Positions 10,008 to 18,711 of a stretch of 64,000 bases of DNA are shown in pieces. The first letter of the stretch is position 1; the number at the start of each line of letters is the position of its first letter. The stretch lies in assembly GCF_900142985.1 (NCBI RefSeq), contig NZ_LT670849.1, forward strand, positions 558,001-622,000. The letters are read 5' to 3'. The notes beneath the pieces were generated by a model. That model searched no databases. It was not told the DNA's origin and was given only the letters and a program-made list of their open reading frames with translations. The position numbers and the translations under genes were made by a program. This stretch comes from Bradyrhizobium erythrophlei. Lineage in GTDB: Bacteria > Pseudomonadota > Alphaproteobacteria > Rhizobiales > Xanthobacteraceae.

Positions 10008-11423
10008 TTGCGAGTCCTGTTCGTTACCACGGAGATGGATGACTTCATTCGGGTCGGCGGGCTAGCCGCCGTCTCGGCCGCGCTGCCTCGGGCGCTCCGG
10101 CGCTGGAGCGACGTTCGGGTCATCCTCCCCGGCTACAGTGACGTGGTCGAACAATTCACCCATCTCGAGATTATCGGCCATTCCGCGGCTCTCGCGGAGA
10201 TGCCGGCCTGCTCGCTGGGCTTAGGCGCGACCAAGGACGGGCTGCCTGTCTACGTGGTCTTGTGTCCAGAATTGTACGATCGTCCAGGCAATCCTTACGG
10301 CGACGAAAATGGCCAGGACTGGCCCGACAACGACATCCGCTTTGGACGACTGGCGTCTGTCGCTGCCGAACTGGCAGCAGGCACATTGGACAAGAATTGG
10401 GCAGCCGACCTCGTTCATGCCAACGATTGGCAGGCGGCGCTGGCGCCGGCCTACCTTGCCTGGAGCGGCAGCAAGATCCCGAGCATCCTCACCATTCATA
10501 ACCTGGCCTACCAGGGCCTGTTCTCGAAGGAGTCGCTGCGGCGGATCGGAGCGCCGGAGGACTCCTTCCACATCGACGGCCTCGAATTCTACGACAAGCT
10601 ATCCTTCCTCAAGGGCGGTCTCGTTTACGCCTCCCACCTCACCACCGTCAGCGAGACCTACGCGAAAGAGATCACGACGCCCGAGCTCGGCTGCGGACTG
10701 GAGGGCCTGCTGCGCCGTCGCTCCGATGCCGCACAGCTGACAGGCATTCTGAACGGGATCGACGAGAGCTGGGATCCGCGCGTCGACGCTCGTCTGGCTC
10801 AGCAGTTCGCTCCCGGCGACTGGGCGGGCAAGCAGGCCAATGCCGACTATGTTCGCAATCAGTTCGGGCTTGCGCTGTCGCGCGGTCCGCTGTTTGGCCT
10901 GGTCGCGCGCCTCGTTCATCAGAAGGGCATCGACCTCGTTCTGTCGGCGACGGACGAGATCATCAAAGCGGGCGGGCAGATCGTCGTCACCGGACGCGGC
11001 GAGCAAGAGATCGAGAAGGCGCTGGTCGCGGCGCACCGGCGCAGGCCTGACGCGATCGGTGTCGTGATCGGTTTCAATGACGCCCAGGCTCGGCGCATTT
11101 TCGCCGGCAGCGACTTCACGTTGATGCCGTCGCGTTTCGAGCCGTGCGGACTGAGCCAGATGTACGCGCAACGATTTGGATCGCTTCCGATTGGCCACCA
11201 GACCGGCGGGCTGGCCGAGACCATTACCGATGGCGAAACCGGTTTCCTGTTCTCGCAACCTTCGCCGGAATCTTTCCTCGGCGGTATCCGCCGCGCCTTC
11301 TCCGCATTCACGGCCAAAGACCGTCTCGACTCGATGCGCCGGAATGCCATGGCGCGCTCCTTCAGCTGGGACATCTCGGCAGCGTTGTATGGCGCGCTCT
11401 ACCGCAAGACGCTGACGCCTTAG
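10008..11423 (+). CDS. glgA: glycogen/starch synthase-like glycosyltransferase (GT5)
   Basis: A 471-residue GT5 protein that should extend alpha-1,4-glucan from ADP-glucose. The frame is open far upstream, and an ATG at 9909 gives 504 residues. The TTG at 10008 is preferred: GAGGG stands just before it, the protein begins MRVLFVTTEM in register with Escherichia coli GlgA from residue 1, and an EcfG-type promoter lies between the two starts. C-terminal landmarks are RLVHQKGIDL, SRFEPCGLSQMY and QTGGLAETI. At the K-x-G-G-L site Lys15 is Arg and Asp21 is Ala, so donor use or activity may differ. It faces a glucan/stress operon convergently. Confidence 0.87.
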   Translation: MRVLFVTTEMDDFIRVGGLAAVSAALPRALRRWSDVRVILPGYSDVVEQFTHLEIIGHSAALAEMPACSLGLGATKDGLPVYVVLCPELYDRPGNPYGDENGQDWPDNDIRFGRLASVAAELAAGTLDKNWAADLVHANDWQAALAPAYLAWSGSKIPSILTIHNLAYQGLFSKESLRRIGAPEDSFHIDGLEFYDKLSFLKGGLVYASHLTTVSETYAKEITTPELGCGLEGLLRRRSDAAQLTGILNGIDESWDPRVDARLAQQFAPGDWAGKQANADYVRNQFGLALSRGPLFGLVARLVHQKGIDLVLSATDEIIKAGGQIVVTGRGEQEIEKALVAAHRRRPDAIGVVIGFNDAQARRIFAGSDFTLMPSRFEPCGLSQMYAQRFGSLPIGHQTGGLAETITDGETGFLFSQPSPESFLGGIRRAFSAFTAKDRLDSMRRNAMARSFSWDISAALYGALYRKTLTP

Positions 11424-11433
11424 ATAGAATGGT

Positions 11434-12777
11434 TCATTTGCGCGGTTGATCTGTCACCAGGTTTTGCGGCACCGGCCGGGTTTCCGGCATCGCAAACCAG
11501 ATCACGGCGAGACCCAAAGCCGCAACCGAGGCGAGCCCGAAAAAAGCAACGCTGCTGCCAAAGACATCGCTGACATAGCCGGCGACCAGCGTGCTCAGCG
11601 AGGCGCCGATCCCGGTCGCCGTGCCGACGACGCCTTGCGCGAGATTGAAATGACCGCTGCCGAACGCCACATCCGCAACGATCAGCGGGATCATGACGCT
11701 GAACACGGCGGCGGTAATGCCGTCGAGTACCTGGACCGCTACCAGCAGATAGGGATCGTGGACGGTTGCGAACAATACACCGCGTACCGCCAGCGCGCCG
11801 AATCCCAGCAGCAGCAGCGGCCGCCTGCCCCACGCTTGTGCCTTGCGCCCGACCGAAGGCGATGTCAGCGCGACGATGGCCTGCGGCACGATGATGCAAG
11901 CCGCGATCAGGACGGTCGCCCACTTGCTCGATCGCGTGGTGACGATGCCGGCCATCAACGGCAACATCGACGCGTTGGCCAATTGCAGCAGCAGGATGCA
12001 ACCGGCAAAGACCAGAAGCGGACGCTGACGCAACAGGACCAGGACACGGGTCGATTTGGCCTCCGGCGCGCTGGCGTGCACGAAGCCATGGGCGCGGGCG
12101 GCGTCGACCTCGCGTTCGCGGATGCGCATCAGCGCCAGCAAGGTGGGAATTGCGAGTATGAAAGCGACGATGAAGACCGAGCGGCTCGACAGCAGATAGC
12201 CGCAAATTCCCATCAAGGCGGCGGCGAATCCGTTTCCAAGCGAAGCAAAACGCGCATTGCGCCCCAGCCGTTCGCCGATCATCGTGGGTCCGACCAGGCC
12301 AAGACTGATTGCGGCGATCGCCGGCCCCAGAACACAACTCGCCGCCGCATGCAGCATGGCGGCGGTGGCCACGACCGGATAGATCGGCAAGGCCGCGTAG
12401 GCCAGCGCAGCGCATCCGATGGTCGCAATCGCAAGACCCGCGACCAGCCGCTCGGATTTGGCCGCATCGATGATCGCACCGCCCGGCATCTGACCAAGCA
12501 GGGCAATGACGCTGCCGATCGAGAGCACAGAACCGATCTCGATCTGCGTCCATTTCTGCGTCGTCAGATAGACCGCAACGAACGGACCGAATCCGGTCTG
12601 CACATCCGCCAGGAAAAAGATGAACCAGTCCAGACCTCGAAGGCTGCCGCGCGAAGGAACAGGCGTTACCCCCGCAGTTCCGGTTTTTTTGCGTGCTACC
12701 CAGTCATCGCGATCAGACGGCCCGCGCTCGTCAGAGTGGGACCTGTGATGTTGAGGCGGCGATGGTTGGGCAAACAT
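11434..12777 (-). CDS. MFS transporter
   Basis: A 447-residue major facilitator protein with about 12 hydrophobic segments and a charged N-terminal tail of about 45 residues before the first helix. The loop after helix 2 reads GQMPGGAIIDAAKSERL, a motif A variant. Substrate unknown. It is probably the last gene of a minus-strand operon with an ABC exporter, a debranching-type glucosidase and a PRC-barrel protein (15 bases upstream), so a role in stress or envelope physiology is plausible. The start is the ATG at 12777; a GTG directly before it is also possible. Confidence 0.85.
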   Translation of the reverse strand: MFAQPSPPQHHRSHSDERGPSDRDDWVARKKTGTAGVTPVPSRGSLRGLDWFIFFLADVQTGFGPFVAVYLTTQKWTQIEIGSVLSIGSVIALLGQMPGGAIIDAAKSERLVAGLAIATIGCAALAYAALPIYPVVATAAMLHAAASCVLGPAIAAISLGLVGPTMIGERLGRNARFASLGNGFAAALMGICGYLLSSRSVFIVAFILAIPTLLALMRIREREVDAARAHGFVHASAPEAKSTRVLVLLRQRPLLVFAGCILLLQLANASMLPLMAGIVTTRSSKWATVLIAACIIVPQAIVALTSPSVGRKAQAWGRRPLLLLGFGALAVRGVLFATVHDPYLLVAVQVLDGITAAVFSVMIPLIVADVAFGSGHFNLAQGVVGTATGIGASLSTLVAGYVSDVFGSSVAFFGLASVAALGLAVIWFAMPETRPVPQNLVTDQPRK

Positions 12778-12792
12778 CACTCCGCCATCTCG

Positions 12793-13299
12793 CTAATTTT
12801 CGTATTGCCATGGCTGAAGGGTGCCGGCGGCGCCCAACACCACGATCGGCGTGCCCTCTTTATACTCAGGCGCCGCCATCACCTGTTCCTTGGTGAGTTC
12901 AAGCGTGATGCTTTCACCCTTGTCGGCAACGCGGGCAAAGTGCAGCGCGTTCCAGTCGACGACGATCTTCCGGCTGCCCACGCCCAAAAAACCGCCGAAG
13001 TCGATGACGGCGGCGCGCACCATGCCCTTGCGATCGACAATCACATCGACAATACGTCCCATGTCTTCATTGGCGGCGCCACGGACGTCGCGTCCAAGCA
13101 CACCACGCGCTTCGGTCTCTCCGATGATCGTCACCGACGGCGGCGGCGCGGGCGGAGCCTCTTTTGCTGTCGTAGGCCCGACGCCTTCCTGCTGCTGGGA
13201 CGACGACGGCGCATTCGCTTCGCCTTCCCCCCATGAATGCGCGCCATAGAGGCTGACGGTGATAGCGGCCGCGAACGCAAACAAACTTCTGGCGCGCAT
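12793..13299 (-). CDS. secreted PRC-barrel domain protein
   Basis: A 168-residue protein with a signal peptide (about residues 1-24, ending near HSWGEG). A proline/glutamine-rich linker follows, then a PRC-barrel domain (about residues 60-145) with the typical ARGVLGRDVRGAANEDMGRI and VIDFGGFLGVGSRKI segments. PRC-barrel proteins of this kind are common in rhizobia and often stress-induced, but their biochemical role is not settled. Periplasmic location is predicted. It sits between the glucosidase and the MFS gene in the same direction. Confidence 0.85.
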   Translation of the reverse strand: MRARSLFAFAAAITVSLYGAHSWGEGEANAPSSSQQQEGVGPTTAKEAPPAPPPSVTIIGETEARGVLGRDVRGAANEDMGRIVDVIVDRKGMVRAAVIDFGGFLGVGSRKIVVDWNALHFARVADKGESITLELTKEQVMAAPEYKEGTPIVVLGAAGTLQPWQYEN

Positions 13300-13347
13300 C
13301 TTACTTCCTCGCTTGAAGCCGGATAGTCCGGCAGCGCCTTCTCGCGA

Positions 13348-15549
13348 TCAGCGGGAAAGCACGATGGAGACCTGGATCTGTCCCCGCGTCTTCATCACTT
13401 CCAGTGAAACTTCATCGCCGTGCCGCCTGACCCGAAGATCGGCGCTCGAAGCGCCCAGTCGCAGATCGCGAAGCACGACCTCGTTGAGGAACGCCGGCAG
13501 GCGCGGATTGTGCAGTCGAATTTCGCTCCGGTCCGCGTCGAACTCGAGACCAAGCGCCGCCTCAAGCAAAGTGAACGGCGTCGCGCTTGCCCAGGCCTGC
13601 GGCGCGCAGGCGACCGGATAGAGCGTGGGACCGCGCCCCTTCTCGCGCCGGAAACCGCAGAACAATTCAGGGAGCCTGCGCAGGTCCATGTAGCTCGCGG
13701 CGTCAAACAACGCCTTGAACAACTGCTCGACCGAATGCTTGAGCCCGTAGCGCGCGAGCCCGAGTGCGATCAGTGCATTGTCGTGCGGCCAGATCGATCC
13801 ATCGTGATAGGACATCGGATTATAGCGCGCCTCTCCTTGCGCGACGGTGCGAATGCCCCAGCCGGTGAATAAACTCGGCTGCATCAATCCTGCCGCGACC
13901 TTCCGGGCGCGGTCCTCGCGCACGATACCGGTAAAAAGCAGTTGCCCTGCATTCGATGTCCGCACCCGGCACGGCTGCTTGGCACCATCGAGCGCGAGCG
14001 CGTATGTGCCGATGTCGTCACACCAGAAGGCGCCTTCGAAACGTTCCGCGAGCCGATCGGCTTCGGTCTCTAGCTGTCGCGCCCTTTCGAACAATCCCAT
14101 TCGCTTGGCACAACGCGCGGCCAGTCTCTTTCCAGCGAAGACATAGCCCTGAACTTCGGCGAGCGCGATGTAACCTTCCGCTAGCCGCCCGTCGGCGTGA
14201 AAGATCGCATCGTAAGAGTCTTTCCAGCCTTGATTGGCGAGACCTTGCTCGGAGGCTCGCCGATATTCGACAAAACCGTCGCGATCCGGATCGCCGGGCC
14301 CATCGATCCACATCAACGCGGCTTCGATCGCGGGCCACAGTTCGCCGAGAGTCTCGTCGTCGCCGGTGCGCTCGACATAGAGGCCGGCCAGCAGCACAAA
14401 TAGCGGAGTCGCATCGACGCTGCCGTAATAATGTGCGAACGGCACTTCACGAAGGGCGGCCATTTCACCGCAGCGCATTTCGTGCAGGATTTTTCCGGGC
14501 TCTGCGTCGGCGAGTGGATCTATTTCCTTGGCCTGATGCAGGGCCAGCCGCCGTAGTACGCCGCGCGCGACCCTTGGATCGATCCACAGCATTTGCAGCG
14601 CGGTAATGATTCCGTCGCGACCGAACGTCGTCGAATACCAGGGAATGCCAGCGTAAGGATAACGGCCTTCCGGCGTGTCCGTCATTAGAATATTGAGGTC
14701 GGCCATCGATCGGCACAGCACCTCGTTGAAAATGTTGTTCGAGGTTTCAATGCTGGCAGCGCCCTTCGTCTGCTCACGCATCTCCCGACGGTGCGCCAGC
14801 AAACCGCGAAAGAACGGAACAGGCTTCGACGCTGTCGGCTGGTTGCACGATACGATAACGAACAGCGAATGCGTCTGCTTCGGCGCCAAATCGAGATGAT
14901 ACGTCGCCGAATTCACCGCAAGCCGCGTGGGCCGCGGGTCGAATTGAAGCGCCGTGATGCGAGGGTTGTCGTCCAGGCCGACATATTCAAACAGCACGTC
15001 GGCAGGGCCAAGTAGTTTCGCAGCGCCAACACCACGACGCGGGCGGCGTTCGCCACGCACCTCGAACAGATCGGCAAAATCGTTGCCGAACAAAAGCGTA
15101 AGATCGAAGCTCGCCGTCTGCTCGCTGTGATTCTGAACTCCGATCCGCTGATAGGCCGTGCCACGCCAGAGAAAGATCGTGCGCACAATATGCAACACGT
15201 CTTTCGGCAAGACGTTTCGTCCCTGGCGGTAAACGTCGGGATTGGTCAGGTCCACCGTGAGCGACGAATTGTCGTCGCGAAGATTCGACCCTAACAACAG
15301 CGGCTGAACTTCATCCAACACCAGTTCGAGCCGCGCGAGATATCGCGTATCGGCATTGAACAAGCCGTCCGGCCCGCCCGCCGAGGCGCCGATGTCGCCG
15401 TGGCTGTCGAGCACGATGAAGGTGTCGTCATGCTTGAGCGATCGCCGTGGGCGCGACGCCGGTCCGGTCATCGGAATGTAGAACGGCGATTCCGCAACCG
15501 TTTCCTGAATTCGCAATGTCGTGATTTGGGTTAGAGCTTCGACGGACAT
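13348..15549 (-). CDS. amylo-alpha-1,6-glucosidase / glycogen debranching-type protein
   Basis: A 733-residue protein with an N-terminal debranching-enzyme bis domain (about residues 30-220, including LFNADTRYLARLEL) and a C-terminal alpha/alpha-toroid glucosidase domain (about 290-640; IPWYSTTFGRDGIIT, YHDGSIWPHDNALIALG). It should hydrolyse alpha-glucosidic bonds in glycogen or a related glucan. No signal peptide is seen, so the cytoplasm is expected. The ABC exporter gene is 51 bases upstream and the PRC-barrel gene 48 bases downstream. With glgA and a GT4 enzyme nearby, glucan turnover under stress is a reasonable inference. Confidence 0.9.
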   Translation of the reverse strand: MSVEALTQITTLRIQETVAESPFYIPMTGPASRPRRSLKHDDTFIVLDSHGDIGASAGGPDGLFNADTRYLARLELVLDEVQPLLLGSNLRDDNSSLTVDLTNPDVYRQGRNVLPKDVLHIVRTIFLWRGTAYQRIGVQNHSEQTASFDLTLLFGNDFADLFEVRGERRPRRGVGAAKLLGPADVLFEYVGLDDNPRITALQFDPRPTRLAVNSATYHLDLAPKQTHSLFVIVSCNQPTASKPVPFFRGLLAHRREMREQTKGAASIETSNNIFNEVLCRSMADLNILMTDTPEGRYPYAGIPWYSTTFGRDGIITALQMLWIDPRVARGVLRRLALHQAKEIDPLADAEPGKILHEMRCGEMAALREVPFAHYYGSVDATPLFVLLAGLYVERTGDDETLGELWPAIEAALMWIDGPGDPDRDGFVEYRRASEQGLANQGWKDSYDAIFHADGRLAEGYIALAEVQGYVFAGKRLAARCAKRMGLFERARQLETEADRLAERFEGAFWCDDIGTYALALDGAKQPCRVRTSNAGQLLFTGIVREDRARKVAAGLMQPSLFTGWGIRTVAQGEARYNPMSYHDGSIWPHDNALIALGLARYGLKHSVEQLFKALFDAASYMDLRRLPELFCGFRREKGRGPTLYPVACAPQAWASATPFTLLEAALGLEFDADRSEIRLHNPRLPAFLNEVVLRDLRLGASSADLRVRRHGDEVSLEVMKTRGQIQVSIVLSR

Positions 15550-15600
15550 GTGACCTCGCTTGGACTCGCAGCGAAAGACAGGCGCAACGCTCGTCGGATA

Positions 15601-17364
15601 TTAGGCCGCGTGTTTGGCCAATCGCCTCATTTCCTGAGTCACCAATTCACGATAAGGCCCCTGCCCCTGCATCAGACGGTCAGGCGAGCCATCCTCGATG
15701 ATCTTGCCGGCCTTCAGCATGACGACGCGATCGAAGTGCCGCAATGTAGCCAGCCGATGTGCAATCGCAACGACGGTTCGCCCACGCATCAGCCGGGACA
15801 GCGCTTCACGAATGGCTTCCTCCGACTCGCTGTCGAGCGAGGCGGTTGCCTCATCGAGCAACAGAATTGGGGCATCTTTCAGGAAGGCGCGCGCAATCGC
15901 GATGCGTTGCCGCTGACCGCCGGACAATTTGACACCTCGGTCCCCGACCATGGTGTCCAATCCTTCCGGAAGCGTTTCGACAAAATCGCAGCGCGCCGCA
16001 ATCGCCGCGCGCAGTACTTCGTCGTCCGTCGCATTCGGACGCCCGTAGCGGATATTCTCCATGATCGAGCGATGAAACAGCGAGATATCCTGCGGCACGA
16101 CCGAAATCGCCTCGCGCAGGCTCTGTTGCGTGACCCGTGAGATGTCCTGGCCGTCGATCGTGATGTTTCCCTGTTGAACGTCGTAAAATCGCTGCAACAG
16201 GACGAACAGCGTGGACTTGCCGCCGCCGGACTGGCCGACCAGTCCCACGCGTTGTCCTGGGTGGATGCGAAGATTGAATTTGTCGAAGACCGTTCCCGCG
16301 CCCGGATAGTTAAACGAAATATTGTTGAAGGTGATGGCGGCCCCACTTTTGATCAGCGGCTCCGCTTCCGGATGGTCGCACAGCTCGTGCGGCAGCAACA
16401 CGGTCGCGAGTGCTTCGGTCAGCCGCGCAACATGCTGGGTGACGTCAACCAGGGCAACCGCGAGATCCCGCGTCGCGCTGAGGATCGAAATACCGAGCGT
16501 GCAGACCAGAACGACGTCGCCGGTCGTGGCGCTTCGACTCTGCCAAAGCGTAATCGCCCAGGCCAGGATCGCGACCGTCAGCGCCACGGTGACGGCGGCA
16601 TGCGTGAGCCGGAGCTTTTCGAGATACCAAAGGCTGCGCCGGCGCGCCGTCAACTCGCGCTTTACCGTCGCATCAAAGCGCTCGTGCTCGAAGCTCAATC
16701 CGCAAAACGCCCGCACCAACGGCATGTTGTTGATGACATCGACCATCTCGCCGTCGACGGCGGCAGCTTTGTCGGCGAAATCATCATGCAGCGGCTTGCC
16801 GGCCGCCGCGAGCCGAAACATGGTTACCACCATGCCACCCGCGATCACGATCAGGACCGCAGACATCTGCAAACTCACGGTCCCGATCAAGGAAATGGCC
16901 GCGACCGTCGCGATACAGGGCGGCAGCACATTCCAGATGAACATGTTTTCGACGGAGAAGACCGCGTTCGATGTCGCCGTGATGCGGCTGGTGAGCATTC
17001 CCGGCAAGCGATCCGAGAAGTAGCTGGGCGCATGTCCCGTGAGGTGACGAAACATATCGCGCCTGAGATCACCGGTGACGCCGACGAAGGTAAAGCTCGC
17101 AATCCAGCCGGCAATTCGCCACAACAAGTTGTCGGCCGCGATCAACGACACCAACAACGCGAAAGCCAGCCACACATTGCTACCGTTATCGGGGCCGCCT
17201 GAAAGACCGTCGACGAGGAATTTGACGCCATATTGCGTGCCTACAGAGCAGGCAACTGCCGCAATGACGGCCGACAAAATACAAATATGTGACGCGGGCC
17301 TCTCACGGAGATAGCGCAAGACGAAAGCAAAAGGGCGGTTAGCGTAGCCTGAGAGGTTGTCCAT
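15601..17364 (-). CDS. ABC exporter, fused membrane and ATPase domains
   Basis: A 587-residue type IV (MsbA-like) half transporter. About six membrane helices span residues 25-310. The nucleotide-binding domain follows with Walker A GQSGGGKST near residue 384, signature LSGGQRQRIAIARA near 480 and Walker B ILLLDEATASLD near 500. Homodimerisation and export of a lipid, glycan or peptide are expected; the substrate is unknown. The ATG at 17364 is preferred, with a TTG at 17373 possible. It heads the minus operon, divergent from a glycosyltransferase, across a promoter region with an EcfG-type element on each strand. Confidence 0.92.
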   Translation of the reverse strand: MDNLSGYANRPFAFVLRYLRERPASHICILSAVIAAVACSVGTQYGVKFLVDGLSGGPDNGSNVWLAFALLVSLIAADNLLWRIAGWIASFTFVGVTGDLRRDMFRHLTGHAPSYFSDRLPGMLTSRITATSNAVFSVENMFIWNVLPPCIATVAAISLIGTVSLQMSAVLIVIAGGMVVTMFRLAAAGKPLHDDFADKAAAVDGEMVDVINNMPLVRAFCGLSFEHERFDATVKRELTARRRSLWYLEKLRLTHAAVTVALTVAILAWAITLWQSRSATTGDVVLVCTLGISILSATRDLAVALVDVTQHVARLTEALATVLLPHELCDHPEAEPLIKSGAAITFNNISFNYPGAGTVFDKFNLRIHPGQRVGLVGQSGGGKSTLFVLLQRFYDVQQGNITIDGQDISRVTQQSLREAISVVPQDISLFHRSIMENIRYGRPNATDDEVLRAAIAARCDFVETLPEGLDTMVGDRGVKLSGGQRQRIAIARAFLKDAPILLLDEATASLDSESEEAIREALSRLMRGRTVVAIAHRLATLRHFDRVVMLKAGKIIEDGSPDRLMQGQGPYRELVTQEMRRLAKHAA

Positions 17365-17545
17365 GTGCTGCAAGACCTTTTTGCGAACCTTTTTGTAAGG
17401 CCTGGTTTTCCAGACCTATTTGTCTCAGCTGATCGAATGCCGCACATCGCTCGCGGTTCCCGCCCCGCTGTCTCCGCGCGCACAACTCCAGTCCATCGCG
17501 ACAAGAGCCGCAATGTTCCCGATGAAAGAAGTTGCGCACGCTAAT

Positions 17546-17570
17546 GGAACCTCGCAGATGCGAAAACGTT
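17546..17570 (+). promoter_or_regulatory. EcfG-type (general stress) promoter of the GT4 gene
   Basis: GGAAC at 17546-17550, a 16-base spacer and CGTT at 17567-17570 match exactly the EcfG consensus GGAAC-N16/17-CGTT known from Bradyrhizobium and relatives. It ends 70 bases before the GT4 start codon at 17641. Function is inferred from the match. Confidence 0.65.
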
Positions 17571-17572
17571 CC
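17548..17572 (-). promoter_or_regulatory. overlapping EcfG-type promoter for the ABC operon
   Basis: Read on the minus strand, the same bases contain GGAAC (17568-17572), a 17-base spacer and GTT (17548-17550), with G instead of C before GTT. It would transcribe the ABC exporter operon with a leader of roughly 170 bases. It is weaker than the plus-strand match; the two together form a nearly symmetric bidirectional element. Confidence 0.4.
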
Positions 17573-17640
17573 CCTCTCGGCGCTGATGCGTCGGGCTTTG
17601 TGGGGCTGTTCACCATGACATCGAGAACAAGGAGAGGTAG

Positions 17641-18708
17641 ATGCGCATCGCGCAAGTAGCTCCGCTGACGGAGGCTGTTCCACCCAAACTTTATGGTGGA
17701 ACCGAGCGGGTGGTACATTGGCTGACGGAGGAACTTGTCGCACTCGGAAACGATGTAACGCTATTCGCCAGCGGCGACTCCCGAACATCCGCCAAACTCC
17801 ACGCCACATGGCCACGCGCGCTGCGTCTCGATGGATCGGTACGCGATCCCAACGCACTTCACATGGTGATGTTGGAGCAGGTTCGACGGAAATGTGACGA
17901 CGAGGAGTTCGACTTTCTCCATTTTCATCTCGACTACTATCCATTCTCGTTGTTTTTTCGGCAGCCGACGCCGTTCGTGACAACGCTGCATGGCAGGCTT
18001 GACTTGCCGGAGCATCAACCCGTCTTCACGACCTTTTCATCCGTTCCGGTGATTTCGATCTCGAACGCGCAGCGTCGTCCCGTGCCGCAGGCGAACTGGA
18101 CCCGCACCATCCATCACGGCCTGCCCGAAAACCTGCTGACGCCGCGGCCGACGAGGCCGTCTTATCTTGCTGTCCTCGGCCGAATTGCTCCCGAAAAAGG
18201 CGTCGATCGCGCCATCAGAATTGCCATCAGATGCGGCATTCCGCTGAAGATCGCGGCAAAGGTCGATCGCGCCGACCAAGAGTACTACGACGAAATCATC
18301 AAGCCGCTGATGGACCACCCGCTCGTCGAATATATCGGCGAAATCGGCGACCATGAAAAATCGGATTTCCTCTCCGGCGCGCTCGGATTGCTCGTTCCGA
18401 TCGATTGGCCGGAGCCGTTCGGTCTTGTCATGATCGAAGCGATGGCCTGCGGCACGCCTGTGATCGCCTACAACCGCGGCTCGGTCCCGGAAATCGTCGA
18501 GGAAAATCTGACCGGCTTCATTGTCGAAGATGAGATCAGCGCGGCCGCCGCTGTGAGCCGCCTTTCCCACCTCGACCGTGGAACGGTCCGGAAGCAGTTC
18601 GAGACGCGGTTTACCGCAAGGCGCATGGCGCTAGACTACATGGCTACCTATCGCAGCCTCATGGAAGCCAGCGCACCGCGGATCAAGCTGGTAAGCAGTG
18701 CCGAGTAA
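17641..18708 (+). CDS. glycosyltransferase family 4
   Basis: A 355-residue retaining GT-B glycosyltransferase. The N-terminal acceptor domain has GGTERVVHWLTEEL near residue 20. The C-terminal donor domain carries the E-x7-E motif EPFGLVMIE near residue 259, followed by ACGTPVIAYNRGSVPEIV. It should use a sugar nucleotide to glycosylate a lipid or glucan acceptor at the inner face of the membrane. AAGGAGAGG precedes the ATG. It lies divergent from the ABC/debranching operon and behind an EcfG-type promoter, so synthesis of a stress-induced glycan or compatible solute is a possibility. Confidence 0.9.
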   Translation: MRIAQVAPLTEAVPPKLYGGTERVVHWLTEELVALGNDVTLFASGDSRTSAKLHATWPRALRLDGSVRDPNALHMVMLEQVRRKCDDEEFDFLHFHLDYYPFSLFFRQPTPFVTTLHGRLDLPEHQPVFTTFSSVPVISISNAQRRPVPQANWTRTIHHGLPENLLTPRPTRPSYLAVLGRIAPEKGVDRAIRIAIRCGIPLKIAAKVDRADQEYYDEIIKPLMDHPLVEYIGEIGDHEKSDFLSGALGLLVPIDWPEPFGLVMIEAMACGTPVIAYNRGSVPEIVEENLTGFIVEDEISAAAAVSRLSHLDRGTVRKQFETRFTARRMALDYMATYRSLMEASAPRIKLVSSAE

Positions 18709-18711
18709 GGG

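Noticed and set aside
17454..17480. Another GGAAC on the minus strand upstream of the ABC gene as EcfG promoter
   Set aside because: No GTT at 16-17 bases; the overlapping site at 17548-17572 fits better.
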